A DNA stretch of 64,000 nt from Euryodendron excelsum (taxonomy: Eukaryota > Streptophyta > Magnoliopsida > Ericales > Pentaphylacaceae): positions 8,015,501-8,079,500 of the forward strand of contig CM065396.1 of assembly GCA_033060915.1 (NCBI GenBank), written 5' to 3'. The position numbers and the translations under genes are program-made. Positions 24,676 through 36,289 of the stretch are shown piece by piece. Below the pieces are notes generated by a model. It was given only the letters and a program-made list of their open reading frames with translations, had not been told where the DNA came from and did no database searches. Numbering within the stretch: the first letter of the stretch is position 1; each line of letters begins with the position of its first letter.

Positions 24676-24807
24676 GAGGTTGTAATCATCCTCGTCGACT
24701 ATGGCTTCCACCAGTCTGTGCAGCTGTTTCTTCAATGATTCTCTAATTGTCTTCGCAGCAGCTATCGTTGTTTCGGTCTCCAACACCACCACCCCTGTTT
24801 TTGCCAT
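24676..24807 (-). pseudogene. U-box gene exon 1, start
   Basis: ATG at 24807-24805. The 44 codons begin MAKTGVVVLETETT and continue as a Lys/Leu-rich helical stretch that joins the frame of 19668-19861. The start is the first ATG, and the MAKTG opening is, from memory, shared with PUB9-type proteins. Confidence 0.8.
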
Positions 24808-25150
24808 TTTCAAAGCGCACCAGCACCGGCACCAACAACAACACCAGCACAGGAGAACGATAGACAGAGAGACAGAGAATTAAATTTCAGAGAATCGAAT
24901 AGTCAATTCCTTACATAACCTGTCTTTGATTTTCTCTCTCTCTCTCTCTCATTCTTTTTAGATTTTTCCAGGTAGAAACAAGCACAGAATAATTATAGAT
25001 GAAATGACATTTGGTAACATATTATACGCAACCCAAAGCCCAGATGCGTAATCCCTGTCTCACTCTCTTTTGGCGTTTGTTGATTGTATAGGCACGCGTG
25101 GAAGTGCAGTGGAGTAGTTTCCTCTAGCAGTGGCTTTCATATGGCCTGAA
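24808..25150 (-). promoter_or_regulatory. 5' flank of the U-box gene
   Basis: Presumed 5' UTR and promoter. Contains a CT/GA microsatellite at about 24934-24951, common in plant 5' UTRs, and CAG/CAC-rich sequence next to the ATG. No clear TATA box assigned. Confidence 0.4.
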
Positions 25151-26469
25151 TTGACTATTGCTGGAAGGTTTACTACTTCCAATACGTTTGTGTACGCGTA
25201 CGTGTGACGCCTTAGCGTCCCAACCGGCAAAAAATGCATTTGTGAACCTAATCCACTGTGTCAAAAGTCAACCCTTTTATAAAATAACCCATTTAAAGGA
25301 AAATTTAAATAAAACGCTTAAGGCTGTATTCGGAACTCGTTTTATCAAGGAAATAGTTAAACGAAAGAAAAATATGAGAGAAAAAATAATATAATAAAAA
25401 AATATTTGTTTTCATTTTTTTTTATCATCAAAATTTTGATTCAAACACAGTCTTAAGAAAAAAATTTTAAAAAACATTTCAAAATTCTAGCATGATTTAA
25501 AATTTGGTTTAAAAATTCTTCAAAATTTTTATGACAATTTCCTAAAAATGCGCTTTTCATACTTTTGAGCATTTTTCATATTTCAAAACCTGATCTTTAA
25601 CAATATACAGTGGTTCAAATAAGTTTATCTATATATTGTTTAACTTTAATAACCACCTAATGCTTTCCACTTCTTGCAATATTTATAGGCTACATTTCAC
25701 ATTCTCATCTTCTATATTGTTTTTTGTTTTTGTTTTTTTGTTGACAACTATGTTGAACAATAAGACAAAAAATATATATATTTTATTTTACTTTTTTCCT
25801 GGAGAGATAGTGAGACTTTAGCTTCATTGCACTCTATAGTGAGCCCAAATTAGCGGATACACTAAGTCATTCATATATAATTTATTAATATTGATACCAA
25901 TTTTTTTATTGATATTGATTTTGTATTTCATAAAGATTATTGATGCGGTTCATGTGCTACATAAGTTCACTAACTTTGATGATACTGTAACATGGGGTTT
26001 CTCCAATATTGGTGAGTTTTTCTTACAATATAATTATGATTTCTTGAATCATATTTCTTCCAAGAGGAGAGATCTAATCTGGAATGGATTTGGAAACTTA
26101 AAATCCGCAAAAGATAAAGGGCGTTCCCTAGCTAGCTAAACATGATAGACTTCTATCAAGTAAGCTTGGGAATACCAGAGCTATCTCAATCTCTTTGGAA
26201 CCTGGATTTATCAACCGAAAAGTAAAGAAAAAAAATAAAGGAAAAGAAAATAAAATAAAATAGTATTTTTATTCTCTTTTCTTTTATTTTTGTTTCATCT
26301 CTAAATTTTTTATCCACACATAACCTAAAGAACTAAAAAGCGAGAAGAATGAGAATAATTTTTTGCAAAGTGAAATTTGTGGTGAAGAAATTAAAAGGAA
26401 AGAAAAAGCTTACATCCGAAGAGTTTGATCCTTGTGCTTATGAAGACGAAGATGAAGCTACATCCTATG
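25151..26469. other. AT-rich intergenic DNA
   Basis: No gene, LTR or RNA recognised. Very AT-rich with homopolymer runs. Ends at the left border of LTR C. Confidence 0.5.
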
Positions 26470-27792
26470 TGTCGCGCACCGGTTTTTGGACCAAGTCTTT
26501 TTGACTCAGAAAAAGTACGAAACTCTATCATTAGAACTCATTCACCTAAAAGGATGAGTGCGACTAGGTTTAAACTTAAAATTGGGTTGATTAAGGGCTT
26601 TCTAAAAAATTAAAAGTCGCCACCTAACTTGATTAAGGTGAGTTAAGTCACTTAAAAGTAAATATTAATCCAAAGATTGAACTTAGGGTTTTCGGAAAAG
26701 ATTTTGAAAACTTCCTCAAGAGATGGTTTTTAAGAAAATAGGTTATTTGGCAACCTTTGGAAAGATTTAAGCCCTTTTTGAAAATAACTTCATTTTGGTC
26801 TTTCGAAAATAGAAATATATGTCTGGAGATTGGTTACGTGTAGGGAAGATATGCTAAGATCATCACCCTACCCCGCCCTTTCAGTACCTACATGTCTAAT
26901 CACCCTTTGTTCACTCACTAAAATAACTAGTTACCATTATTCACTTAATATCTACTTTGAAATTTTAAAAACAGGGTTTAGTCATCACTTTTTGGACGAA
27001 TAATGCTTGATGCAAGTTTGAAAGGAGTTTGAAAGCATGGAAATTTTGAAAGAGTTTGAAATAGAAACTTTGAATTGATAGAAATTTTTAAAAAAGGGAT
27101 TGGAGTTGAAATAGAAGTTATGACCGCACCATTTTAGGTTGTCTACGTATCTCACTTGTTGAGAATCTGGTCATTCGTAGTTTGGGCAAGAGCCCGATGA
27201 AAAATAGGCACATTAGGGCATTTGGAATGTTTGAAGATGCCTTGAGGTCTTTGGAATGGTTTGAGGACACTTTGTGGTCTTTGAAAAATGATTTGAGAAT
27301 TTTGACTTGGAGTCGAATGCTGGAGTCTTTGAAATAGATCCTTCAAACTTTCGAAATGGGATTTTGAAATGTTTTTGGAGCAACTCAAGGGAGTTTTGAA
27401 AGTGCTTTTGAAATAACTCGAAAGAGTTTTGATGTCATGCTTTGAAAACCTTGGAGGTAGGGTTTTGAAATGTTTTAATAAACTTATCCTAGAAAAGCTT
27501 TTGAAAATGGTTTGTGGAACCCTAATATGGACAACCTTGAGGGTTGTTCTTGATATATCACATTCCTTTGGAATCCCTAACCATAGAAGGGGTAGGGACA
27601 CCTTAGAGTTGTGATTTCTTGAAAACATATTTGGAAACAATTTAAAGATAGAGTGTAGAAGTATTTGAAAAGGTTATAGAGTTGGTTTTTGAAATCTTAA
27701 GAAGGTAGGAGGTTTTGAAAAAATGGGTTATCAGAATGGTTTCAAATAGAAAAATCATTTAAAAAGGATCCATGAGTTGGAACCTTGAATCG

Positions 27793-28090
27793 TACTAACC
27801 TAGGTTGGGTTGGCCTAAGGTTAGGGATGACCTAAGGTTAACTAACTTGGGTCAGGTTAACCTAGGGTTAATTAACTAGGGTTTGGTTAATCTAGGGTTA
27901 AGGTGACCTAGGTTTAACTAACTTGGATTAGGTTAACCTAAGGTTGGATAACTAGGTCAAGTTAACCTAGGATTGGATAACTAGGGTCAAGTTAACCTTG
28001 GGTTGGACAACTAGTAACCTAGGGTTGGACAACTAGGGTCAAGTTAACCCAAGATTGGATAACTAGGGTCAAGTTAATCTAGAGTTGGGT
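27793..28090. repeat. 30-bp tandem repeat in LTR C
   Basis: Same unit as in LTR D (GGTCAAGTTAACCTAGG), about ten degenerate copies. Confidence 0.75.
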
Positions 28091-29499
28091 TGGATGGTGG
28101 TTTTGAAAGATGGTTTTATGCTTTTTTTAAAAGAGTTTTAGAAAACAAATCACGTTATGCAAAGGATTTTGATAGACAATCCTGTTGAAGATCATTTTCA
28201 TGAAAATTTGACTCTAGCCAAGGATATGGTTTATATGATTGGTGTTTGGTAACCATTCCAAAAAAGGTTTTCTTAGGACCATTATAACTTTTATTTTGAC
28301 AAGCATAAGGATTTCAAAAACCAACACAATAATGACAACTCTTGGAAAACCATTTTTAATGCAAAAATGGAGAGAATGAAATTTTGAAAACCATTTTTGG
28401 GAAGAAGACTTCGAAAACCGTTTTCCAAAGGAAACTATTCTAACAAGTCTACGTTCCTACGACCAATGTAAAGAGAGATCACTCAAGAGAGGGTTCCATG
28501 GGGCCATTTCAACCACTAAACTTGAGAGAATAGAAACCTTAGAAATCAAAAAGTTTGAAAAATCATTTTTGTGCAAGAATAAGAAGGGAAGGGAACCATG
28601 CTAACAATTTAGAGCTTCTATGGCTAATATAAAAGGGAGACCACTCAAAAGAGGGTTCCATGGGGCCATTCCAACCACTAAACTTGAGATAATAGAAACC
28701 TTGGGAATTAGAGAGTTTAAAACCATTTTTATGTGAGTTGGAATGCAATGATGCAAAAACGTGAGTTAGGGGTTAATGGGGGATTTTCTAAGGCATGATT
28801 TCCTAGAACCTCATTGTAAGCTCCAAGGGACCAACTCTTAGAACCATTTTAAAGGAAATATTGAGCTTGAAAATGGCATGTAAATAAGAATAGTGTAAGT
28901 TTTCAAAAACATGGTTATAAATATGAAAATAAAGCCAAGCACACAAGACATGAACAAGATAGCAATATGCAAGGGGGTCATGAATTCATACAAGGCTTTA
29001 GGCTACACCAAATAATCAAGGGGCTCCAATGCCATACCATCTTAAAGTAGGCTACTGGGAGATCCCCCTACATGGTGGCTCTCACTAACTTTCCTCTAGA
29101 TATGAACTAAGAGCCTTTTTACTTTAAGCATGCAAGAAAGGGGGGTAGAATATGGGGATTAAAATAGAGAATAGCCTAAGTAAGCTAGGAGGGAGAAGAG
29201 AGGTGTGGGAGAAGACAAAAATATAAAAGAAATACCACCTTTTTACCTTCAATACACTTGCAATCTTGTATGGATGTCTTGACTTAAGCTTGGATGACTT
29301 TAGATGGGCTTGAAGGGCCGGAAGGAGGTGTTCTACGGTATAGAAGGCTATGTAGGTGAAGTGTATGGTTTAGAGGGTGATGGAATCTAGCCTAAGTGTT
29401 TGAGGTGTGGGATATATATAGGAATTCGAGATTCTGGAACAATTTTTGTAGAGCTTCGCTATCAATTTTGATTATGGAATATGCAAAAGGGGAGGCCTT

Positions 29500-29507
29500 T
29501 ATTTATA
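29500..29507 (-). promoter_or_regulatory. TATA box of LTR C
   Basis: TATAAATA on the minus strand, same place as in D, A and B. Confidence 0.65.
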
Positions 29508-29526
29508 GGCAATCTGGGAGAAGCCT

Positions 29527-29682
29527 AGCGCATGTGGTACATGTGCCCGGGCAAAATTTGCCTTGCCAGTACTGTTCCATTGCCAGAATGTCACGTAGCA
29601 CCCATTGTACTAGCTAAATCTTGACGGTTGATTAAAGTTTGGTCGATCTGATCAAAATTTGGGCACATGTAGCATACGCTCC
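29527..29682. promoter_or_regulatory. Palindrome array upstream of the LTR C TATA box
   Basis: Imperfect palindrome at 29527-29547 (GCGCATGT, GGT, ACATGTGC), a decayed one near 29595 and another centred at 29672. The second copy seen in D at 8057 is deleted in C. Confidence 0.6.
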
Positions 29683-30789
29683 ATCACCGGGAGTGTTCGT
29701 TTAAACTTTGCCTCAATAATTGAGCTACCTGGGAAGGTTTCAGAGGAATCGGTTGCATCCACAGTGTTCGCCTAGGGTTTCTCGTGAACTTTCAAGTTTT
29801 CAAAATGTTTGAACGGTGTTCGCAAGTGTGAGATATCATCTTGGGAAGTGTGCATAAAATTGCATCTCTGCAGAGTATTTGTGATACGCTCCGCGAGGGT
29901 TCAAAAGTAGCTGTTTTTGTGCCGCGTGATCGAGGCCTTCGAGAAGCGAGCCCTCCGATCATACCGTACCAATGGAAAGTAATCTAGAAATGCTTTCGAG
30001 AATTCCCTAATTTACGCATTTCTTTGGTCATTTGTTGGTGCATTTGAATCAGGGAATTGGAGAAAAAATCAACCTTGGGGGAGCGTCTGTGAAATGCTCC
30101 AGGGTGGCTGAAACTAACAATTTTCAAGCCACGTGGTGAGTAGCTTTGGGAAGTGATCTATCCAATCGAGCCGTATCGATGGAAAGACCTATGAACAAGC
30201 TTTTGGGAATTCCCCGGTTTATGCATTTTTCAAGTCATTTGATGGTGCATTATAACTAGGGAATCAAGAGAAAAGGCAATTTTACCAAAACTTTTATGAG
30301 ACGCTCTAGGGGTCTTTTATCGAGTCGGGGGTATTTAGTATCGGAAGGTCCTCTTTAGGTTAAACAGGGGTGTATGACAAGACCTGCAGTTCAAAATTCT
30401 AAGACAGGTGTTGTTTCGGGGCGTGTTCAGGTTGTTAGGGGCAAAATTGTCATTTTGGCTAAGTTTGGTTGAAAATGGCTAGGAATGGATCGGAGTGTAA
30501 TGTTAAGCATGTCGGGTCATTCAGGGATGATCCCGGGAGAGTCTTTCACTACTCGGTGGGATTGTTCGGTACTGGGGCGTCTAGGGGCAAAATGGTTATT
30601 TTGACCGAAATTAGCCGGAATGGGATTGGAATTGGACCGAATGGCGTACGGAGTACGCCTAAATGCTCAGTAGCACTTTGGAATGGTGGACTTACCGCTT
30701 TGAGGGATTTTAAACTTTCTCAAAACTTGAATAGATGTCCAAGTGGCAGGTTTTGTCTTTTTTTACCAAGTTGGGCTAGCAGGCGCTAG

Positions 30790-31100
30790 TTTTAACCTAG
30801 GTGTTGGTTCCCAAGACCGCCTGACTGTGGAAAACTACCTGTGCAATGTTTGTCCCTAAGATTGCCCGATCTCAGAGAGCTACCTGTAGGGTTATGTTGG
30901 TTTCTGAGAACGCCTGGTCTCAGAAAGCTACTTGTAATGGTGGTTTGGTCTCAGAGAATGCTTGGTCCTGGAAAACTACCAAATGACGGACATTCTATAT
31001 TGGCAGGCTAGCAGGCGCCATAAGTGAACCATCTGGAATTTGATACGGTGTTGGTCTTTGAGACCGCCTGGTCTCGGAAAGCTGCCTGGAATGCCTGTGG
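30790..31100. repeat. U3 hairpin repeats in LTR C
   Basis: Degenerate 55-60 bp units with GGTTTCTGAGAACGCCTGG and matching GGTCTCAGAAAGCTAC, each able to fold on itself. Counterpart of 9299-9640. Confidence 0.6.
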
Positions 31101-31268
31101 GCATGATGTGGTTTATGGCTTCAGCGGGACCTGGTGGGCCCCGAAAGCGACTTGTTAACTGGATTGGAGTTCGAAAGACTTGTCTTAAGCTTGCATGTGT
31201 TGTGATGTTTGAAAACTGGATTCGGTTAGGCCGGAGATTCCAGAGTGGGCAAAAATAGGGTGCTTACA

Positions 31269-31285
31269 GCTGCCCCTCTTTTTCT
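31269..31285 (-). other. Polypurine tract of element C
   Basis: Minus strand AGAAAAAGAGGGGCAGC, directly before TGTAAGCACCC of the 3' LTR. The same tract is at the same place in A (40654-40667) and B (60549-60563). Confidence 0.8.
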
Positions 31286-31612
31286 GGCCTTGCTTGTCGA
31301 AGGCAGAAAAATAATAGAGTAAGAATCCCTTTTTTGGTCGTAAGGTGATCGGAGGGACGATAACTTGGCAGGTTCAAAAAGCTTTGGACTCCTTGTGGGT
31401 TACAAGTCTGGAAAACTTTGAATTTTAGAAAGACTTTGCATTTTGAAAATTTTGATAGGGATTTGAGTTGCCGGTTGGACAAAATATGGCTCAGAACACT
31501 TGATTTCTAGAAATAAATTTTTGAAAATTAGGTTTTTGGCTTTTGAAAGCCTCGAAATTGATTTTTGACTCTCGGGGGATTGAATATTGGTTTTGGTGGG
31601 AAGCTGAAGAGC

Positions 31613-31713
31613 CGGGTGCATATAGGACATGCACATGGCTTCGGACTACCCTAGCGCATGTAGTACATGCGCTAGTTGGAATGTTCTTCTGGTGCATATG
31701 CTACATGCACCAG
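31613..31713. promoter_or_regulatory. Internal palindrome array, element C
   Basis: Three 25-bp palindromes at 31613-31637, 31651-31675 and 31689-31713, centres at 31625, 31663 and 31701, exactly 38 bp apart. The middle one is perfect (arms CTAGCGCATGT and ACATGCGCTAG, centre AGT). The third has one arm mismatch (CTGGTGCATAT and ACATGCACCAG). They have the same core as the LTR palindromes of C and D. Confidence 0.8.
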
Positions 31714-31721
31714 GCCGTGGG

Positions 31722-31729
31722 TATTAAAA
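31722..31729 (+). promoter_or_regulatory. TATA-like box of the antisense gene, element C
   Basis: TATTAAAA nine bases after the last internal palindrome, pointing toward the antisense ORF. Mirrors the palindrome-TATA layout of the LTR promoter. Confidence 0.4.
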
Positions 31730-31890
31730 TAGAGCAGGTTTGCGTTGCTCAGTTCGTGTTTTGCATTTTGAGAAGGGTTGAGAGTTTCTCCAAGGGATTT
31801 GCGAGGGATTTCAGCCTGGGATCATTGAGGAAGTGTTGGGAGACGTCGGGTGTTCACCAAAAAACTTGTTTCTCGCCAGGGAACCCAAAG

Positions 31891-33353
31891 GTTAGTTTTT
31901 TGAAACTTTGTTGATTTTGATGCATATGTTTCCAATTTTTTCAAATGGTCGGTGTAAAACTATGTTTTAGGATGTTTGGAACATAATGGGTGGATTATTT
32001 TTGCGATTTTGTGAAGATTCGAGTGTGTTTGGGTTGATTTTGCATGTTTATGAAAACGGGGTTCTTACGGGGTTAAGAGAATTGTTTCTATAGGCCCGGG
32101 TATTGTGCGTTTGTGTGTGATTTTTGTACAGGGAGTCTTAGAAAAATGAGTAGAATAACCGTATGAAGTTTTGTGATTTTCTAAAAAATTTTGAATTTTT
32201 AGAAATTACAAAAAATAGGAAAAATTGAAAAAATTAGAAAATGGATCCTGCCAAGGGTTGAAAAATTATAGGGCATTTTTGAAAAATTGTGGTGATATTC
32301 TTGAATGTTCTAAAAATTTTTGTGGAATTTTTGGAAACAAAAATATAACCGAAAAATCGGGAAAACTGAAGAAGTTGGCTTAAAAATTATGTTTGAGAAA
32401 GGGACGTGTATTGTGGAGAATGGGATTGTTTTGATTGACGTGGTCAAAGGTTCGAGATGTCTCGAGCTGTGCTTGTGGCTTGTTGAATTTTCGGGTAGTG
32501 ACTTTTTAAGGCAAAACCCTGCCAACATTTTTGAAAAGTATTGAGCCTTTAAAAATTTAATATCTAACTTTAAAGTTTTTGGAAAAACAATTATTTTTGA
32601 GAATTGTGCTTCTGAAGGAGAAAACCCGGAGAAACCAAAATTTTAGAAAACTATTAGGAGTAGGGGTTTTGAAGGAGAAAACCCGAAAAACCAGTGTGAA
32701 GTCTAGAAAAATCGTGGAAAATTTTGAAACGAGGCTTTTGAAGGAGCAAGCCCGGAAACCCGCTTTGAAATTTTAACATGAGACTTTTTGAGGAGAAAGC
32801 TCGAAAACCTGTTGAAAACTTTGGAGTAGGGCTTTTAAAGGGGAATGCCTAGGAAATCGGTTTGAAAATTAGAAACAAACTTTTTTGGGGAAAAAGCTTA
32901 GAAAACCGTTGAAAACTATGAAACAGGGCTTTTGAGGGGAAAGCCTAGAAAACTGTTTTGAAAATTAGAAACAAACTTTTTGAGGGAAAAGCTTGCAAAA
33001 CCATTAGAAAACATTTTGAACAGGGCTTTTGGGGAGAAATCCCGAGAAACCGGTTTGAAATTTTGAAACAAACTTTTTGAGGAAAAAGCTTGGAAAACCG
33101 TTGAAAACTGTGAATCAGGGCTTTTAAGGGAAAGGCCAGAGGAACCGCTTTGAAAATTTCGAAATGAGAGTTGGATGGGACCTTAGCCTTTTTCTTCTTT
33201 TTTTTCATCTTTTTTTTTCTTCTTTTTCGTTTTTTTTTTTTTTCTGTTCTTTTTTTTTTTTTTTTTCCTCTCTTTTTTTGGACATATTTATCCTTTTACT
33301 TTTTATACATATTCGGTGACTGATCAATTTTCTGCATGTTGTCACCTTTTTAG
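31891..33353 (+). other. Leader intron of antisense gene C
   Basis: Donor CCCAAAG|GTTAGT, acceptor CACCTTTTTAG|GATG, 1463 bp. Elements A and B have homologous donors and acceptors with introns of 879-880 bp, the acceptor ending one base before the ATG. Contains degenerate repeats (32580-33150) and T-rich runs (33190-33270). No transcript evidence is available. Confidence 0.6.
32580..33150. repeat. Degenerate repeats inside the leader intron of C
   Basis: About nine copies of a degenerate unit of 55-65 bp containing GGCTTTTGAGGGGAAAGCC and GAAAACCG. Absent from the shorter introns of A and B. Confidence 0.6.
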
Positions 33354-33354
33354 G

Positions 33355-35255
33355 ATGTCAGAGGTGGGTGTTGATGTTTTTGACAGGAGGCGCCACGGGA
33401 AGGCACCACGGATCGAGCCTAGGGAGGGTAGCCGCAACAGGAGCGGTTTGGCCCGAGGTGGTAGCGTACATGGGGATAGTCTTTCGCTATTTTGGGTGCA
33501 CTAGCTGAGGAGGATGCTACAGTCATGTCATGAGTTTGCACTTGGTATGACAGTTATACTGAGGAGGAGCGGCGGATCTTTAATAGGGCTTTCAAGTATC
33601 AGGGATCACTTCTCTCTGTACGACTAGTACCGGGCTTGGTCGAGGCCTCTGCTGCCCTTTGGTGCCCTGAACTATGTTTATTTCACTTTAGTGATTTTGA
33701 GATGATGCCGACCCTCCACTAGTATGGGCGTTTGCTGGGTTTGAGGAGCAGTCAGGAGGGTATTGTGGGTCCGGACTTTCCCTGGTGCTTTATGTTTGTT
33801 ATTTTCGCCCAGTTGGGGCTCATGCACTAGATTTTGGATTCAGACTGTCATCCTACTTTTTCGGTGCTAGAGGTGGGCTTTTTACTTGATCATTTCGAGT
33901 TTCACACTGGTCAGGCTACTCATCCTGGTTTTTGGCATACTTCTACAAAATGGCCCATCGCTCGGATGAATGCACTTGCCCTGATTTTGTTGAGCCTTCT
34001 GGTGTTTCCTCGAGGAGATGGTCGGGTGGATGATAGACTCTATTCCTTGTTGTTGTCGATCCGGCAGGGATATTCTTATGCTCCGTTAGCTGTGAGTGAG
34101 ACATATGTGAGCTTTTCTCTGTTTCAGAGTGGGGAGGATACTTTTTTTAAGGGGTCTCGGCCCCTTTTTCAGTTGTGGGCTCTCGAGCATCTATTCGTTC
34201 ACCGCATTACTTGTCACATATGGTACCCGTAGGTTGACCCTATCTGTACCTTGGTGAGGTCTCAGCAGGAGATCATTGATGGTGTGGACTACCCCGATTC
34301 CTATATGACATGGATGGCGTTCCTCTGGACGAGGAGAACCGATTTGGTTCAGTGGTATGTGGGTTTATATAATGTTGATTCATTGTGATTACAGACTTCT
34401 GGTCAGGTTTTCATCCGCTTGGTTGGTTTAAGGGGTGTTGCACCCGTCTTTGGCATTCGAGTTCTCTGCCAGCTGGGTTGGACACAGGACATCCCGTACA
34501 CTGCCATGGCGACAGGGTATCAGACTTACTTTGGCGATGAGGTGTCGAGAGGTGTAGTGACTGAGTTGACAGGGTTGTGGCAGACTTTGGTGGCGCATGA
34601 CAACTCGGATGGTCTGTTTTCTTTTGTCCCGGTAGCCACTACTAATTACGACAGATGGTTTCAGATGTACGTCCTGGGGGACACCACAGTTAAGGATCCT
34701 CTCCCGAAGTCTCGCTTGTCTCCAGTAGGATATACCGATCTTTTGGCCATTGCTACCATCAGGGCGAGGTGCCATGGGAGACTTTATCGCACCCGAGTGA
34801 ATGAGTTAGAGGCTCAACTGGAGGCCAGCAGGAGGCAAGTGAGTGATTTGGAAAGATAGTTTGAGGCAGCTCCCAGGGCGAGAGACCGCCCCTTGGTCGA
34901 CATTTCCTGGGGATTTAGGCGCCCTTGGGGGTCCCGAGACACCCTTTCTTTAGTGGAGGCCGACCCACGGGATGAGTTCATAGTTCTATTAAGAGACATG
35001 GTGCACACCCTTTCATAGGAGAGGGATCGCCTCTTTGATCAATGTCAGTGTCATGGGCTGAGCCAGTTGTCGACTTCATCTTTCAGGGCCTCTACTTGTG
35101 CCAGCCCTTCTCGAGGGAGATTGGTGACGCCACCGTTTAGCGAGGCTGGTCCTTCACTTGCTGGCTTTGGTCCCATGAGTCTTGCCACTAGGGGCTTGGG
35201 TGAGGACTTATCAGATGGAGATGTGGACCGTTACATCGTGGCCCCTCGTCCCTAA
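33355..35255 (+). pseudogene. Antisense extra ORF of element C (DUF7745/plant-mobile-domain-like)
   Basis: ATG one base after the leader-intron acceptor. A family-specific basic N terminus (MSEVGVDVFDRRRHGK) is followed by a frame change near 33500-33560. Then comes a domain shared with A and B: VRLVPGLVEASAALWCPEL, ARMNALALILLSLLVFPRGD, RPLFQLWALEHLFVH, VQWYVGLY, RLVGLRGVAPVFGIRVLCQLG, then a charged predicted coiled coil (VNELEAQLEASRRQVSDLER) and a Ser-rich acidic tail. It resembles plant DUF7745/PMD-type proteins often carried by Tat elements; biochemical function unknown. Six or so stops, mostly TAG (for example 33721, 34230, 34857 and 35018 areas). Opposite in strand to pol. Diverged from A and B mainly at both ends. 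Confidence 0.7.
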
Positions 35256-35436
35256 TATAATTCTTCCATTTTGTCTTCTTTTTCCCTTTGTAGTGTGATT
35301 GACTTGCCTCAGGATTTCTGGGTTTTCTTCAGGATTTCCTACATTTGTGGATACGATTATGTTAGCTTGATTGTCACGATTTTGCTGTAATGGATCTTAC
35401 CTTTCTTTTAGGACATGCCATCACCTACCTATTCCT
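35256..35436. other. Element C DNA after the antisense ORF
   Basis: Short AT-rich 3' flank of the antisense ORF; ends in ATTCCT at the border with LTR A. TTCCT (35432-35436) is the expected target duplicate of element A, whose partner is outside the window. Confidence 0.4.
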
Positions 35437-36289
35437 TGTCGCGCCCAGATTTTTCGCACTCGAGGAATACTCACCTAAGCGGGAAAAATGTTGTACTCTC
35501 TTGTTAGAACTCACCTTCCTAGAAGAATGAGTGCGACTAGGTTTGAATTGAAAAATTGGTTTGAACAAAGGGCTCTTGAAAAACATTTGGAGTCACCACC
35601 TAACTTGATTAAGGTGAGTTAGGTCACCTAAAAACTAAGCACAATCCGAAAACTACACTTAGGGTTTTAGAAAAAATATTTTGAAAATATCTGCTCAACA
35701 GAGGGTTTTTAGGAAAACAGGTTGTTTGGCAACCTTTGGAAAACATTTAGCCATTTTTAGAAAAATAACTCCTTTTTGGTCTTTGAAATCAGTGATCCTA
35801 GGTTCGGAGGTTGGTTACGTGTAGGAAAGACACACTAAGCTATCACCCTACCCCGCCCTTTCGGTACCTACATGTCAATCTACCCTAGATTCCTATGAGA
35901 GTCTTCGGCTAACTATAATTCAACCCTATTCACTTTGAAAAAGAATGTTTTTTTTAAAAAAACGAAACTAATATGATGCATGATATGCAAGTGCAATAGA
36001 AGAGAATTGAAAAATAGATTTGGAAAAAGATCGATTTGATTTGAAAATAGATTTGAAGAGATGGAATTGAAATTGGAAAGTTTGAAAACTAGAAATAGAA
36101 ATTTGGAAATAGAAATTTGAAATTGAAAATTTGAAAATAGATTGGAATTTGAGATTTGAAAAATGTTTTGGAAACCGCACCCATGAGGGTGGAATTGAAA
36201 GTTTGAAAAGTGCTGTGACCGCACCTATGAAGCCTACGTATCCCTTTGGGGGAATCAGGTCAGTCGTAGTTCGGACCGGAGTCCGATTG

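Larger units (their letters stand above)
17726..24807 (-). pseudogene. PUB8/PUB9-like U-box ARM-repeat E3 ligase, disrupted
   Basis: A minus-strand gene of two exons. Without the inserted copia element the reading frame is about 466 codons, the usual size of this plant U-box family. Order of parts: an N-terminal helical region (about residues 1-70), the U-box (about 75-150, with CPISRELMTDPVILATG in exon 1 and WLKDGHRTCPQTQQVLSHT in exon 2), then ARM repeats to the C terminus. U-box proteins bind an E2 and transfer ubiquitin to a substrate recruited by the ARM repeats. Lesions: a 4.8-kb copia insertion in exon 1 and three in-frame TAG codons in exon 2 (18533-18535, 18230-18232, 18038-18040). 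No frameshift is seen and both splice sites are intact. The match to PUB8/PUB9-type proteins is from memory of the family. Confidence 0.85.
26470..31268 (-). repeat. LTR C (family 2, 4.80 kb)
   Basis: TGTCGCGCACC at the left, GGGTGCTTACA at the right. Colinear with LTR D along its whole length. Parts: conserved islands (26871-26901, 27122-27180), 30-bp repeats (27793-28090), TATA (29500-29507), palindromes (29527-29682), hairpin repeats (30790-31100). No gene inside. Confidence 0.88.
26470..35436 (-). mobile_element. Tat-type gypsy element C (3' half), family 2
   Basis: On the minus strand: antisense ORF region, polypurine tract, then a complete 3' LTR. Sense pol is not present; at 35436/35437 the sequence changes to LTR A, so element A inserted here and the rest of C lies outside this window or is lost. 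Left flank is CTATG. Confidence 0.8.

Noticed and set aside
24701..24883. Plus-strand 60-codon ORF beginning MASTSLCSCFF
   Set aside because: Shadow of exon 1 and 5' UTR of the U-box gene.
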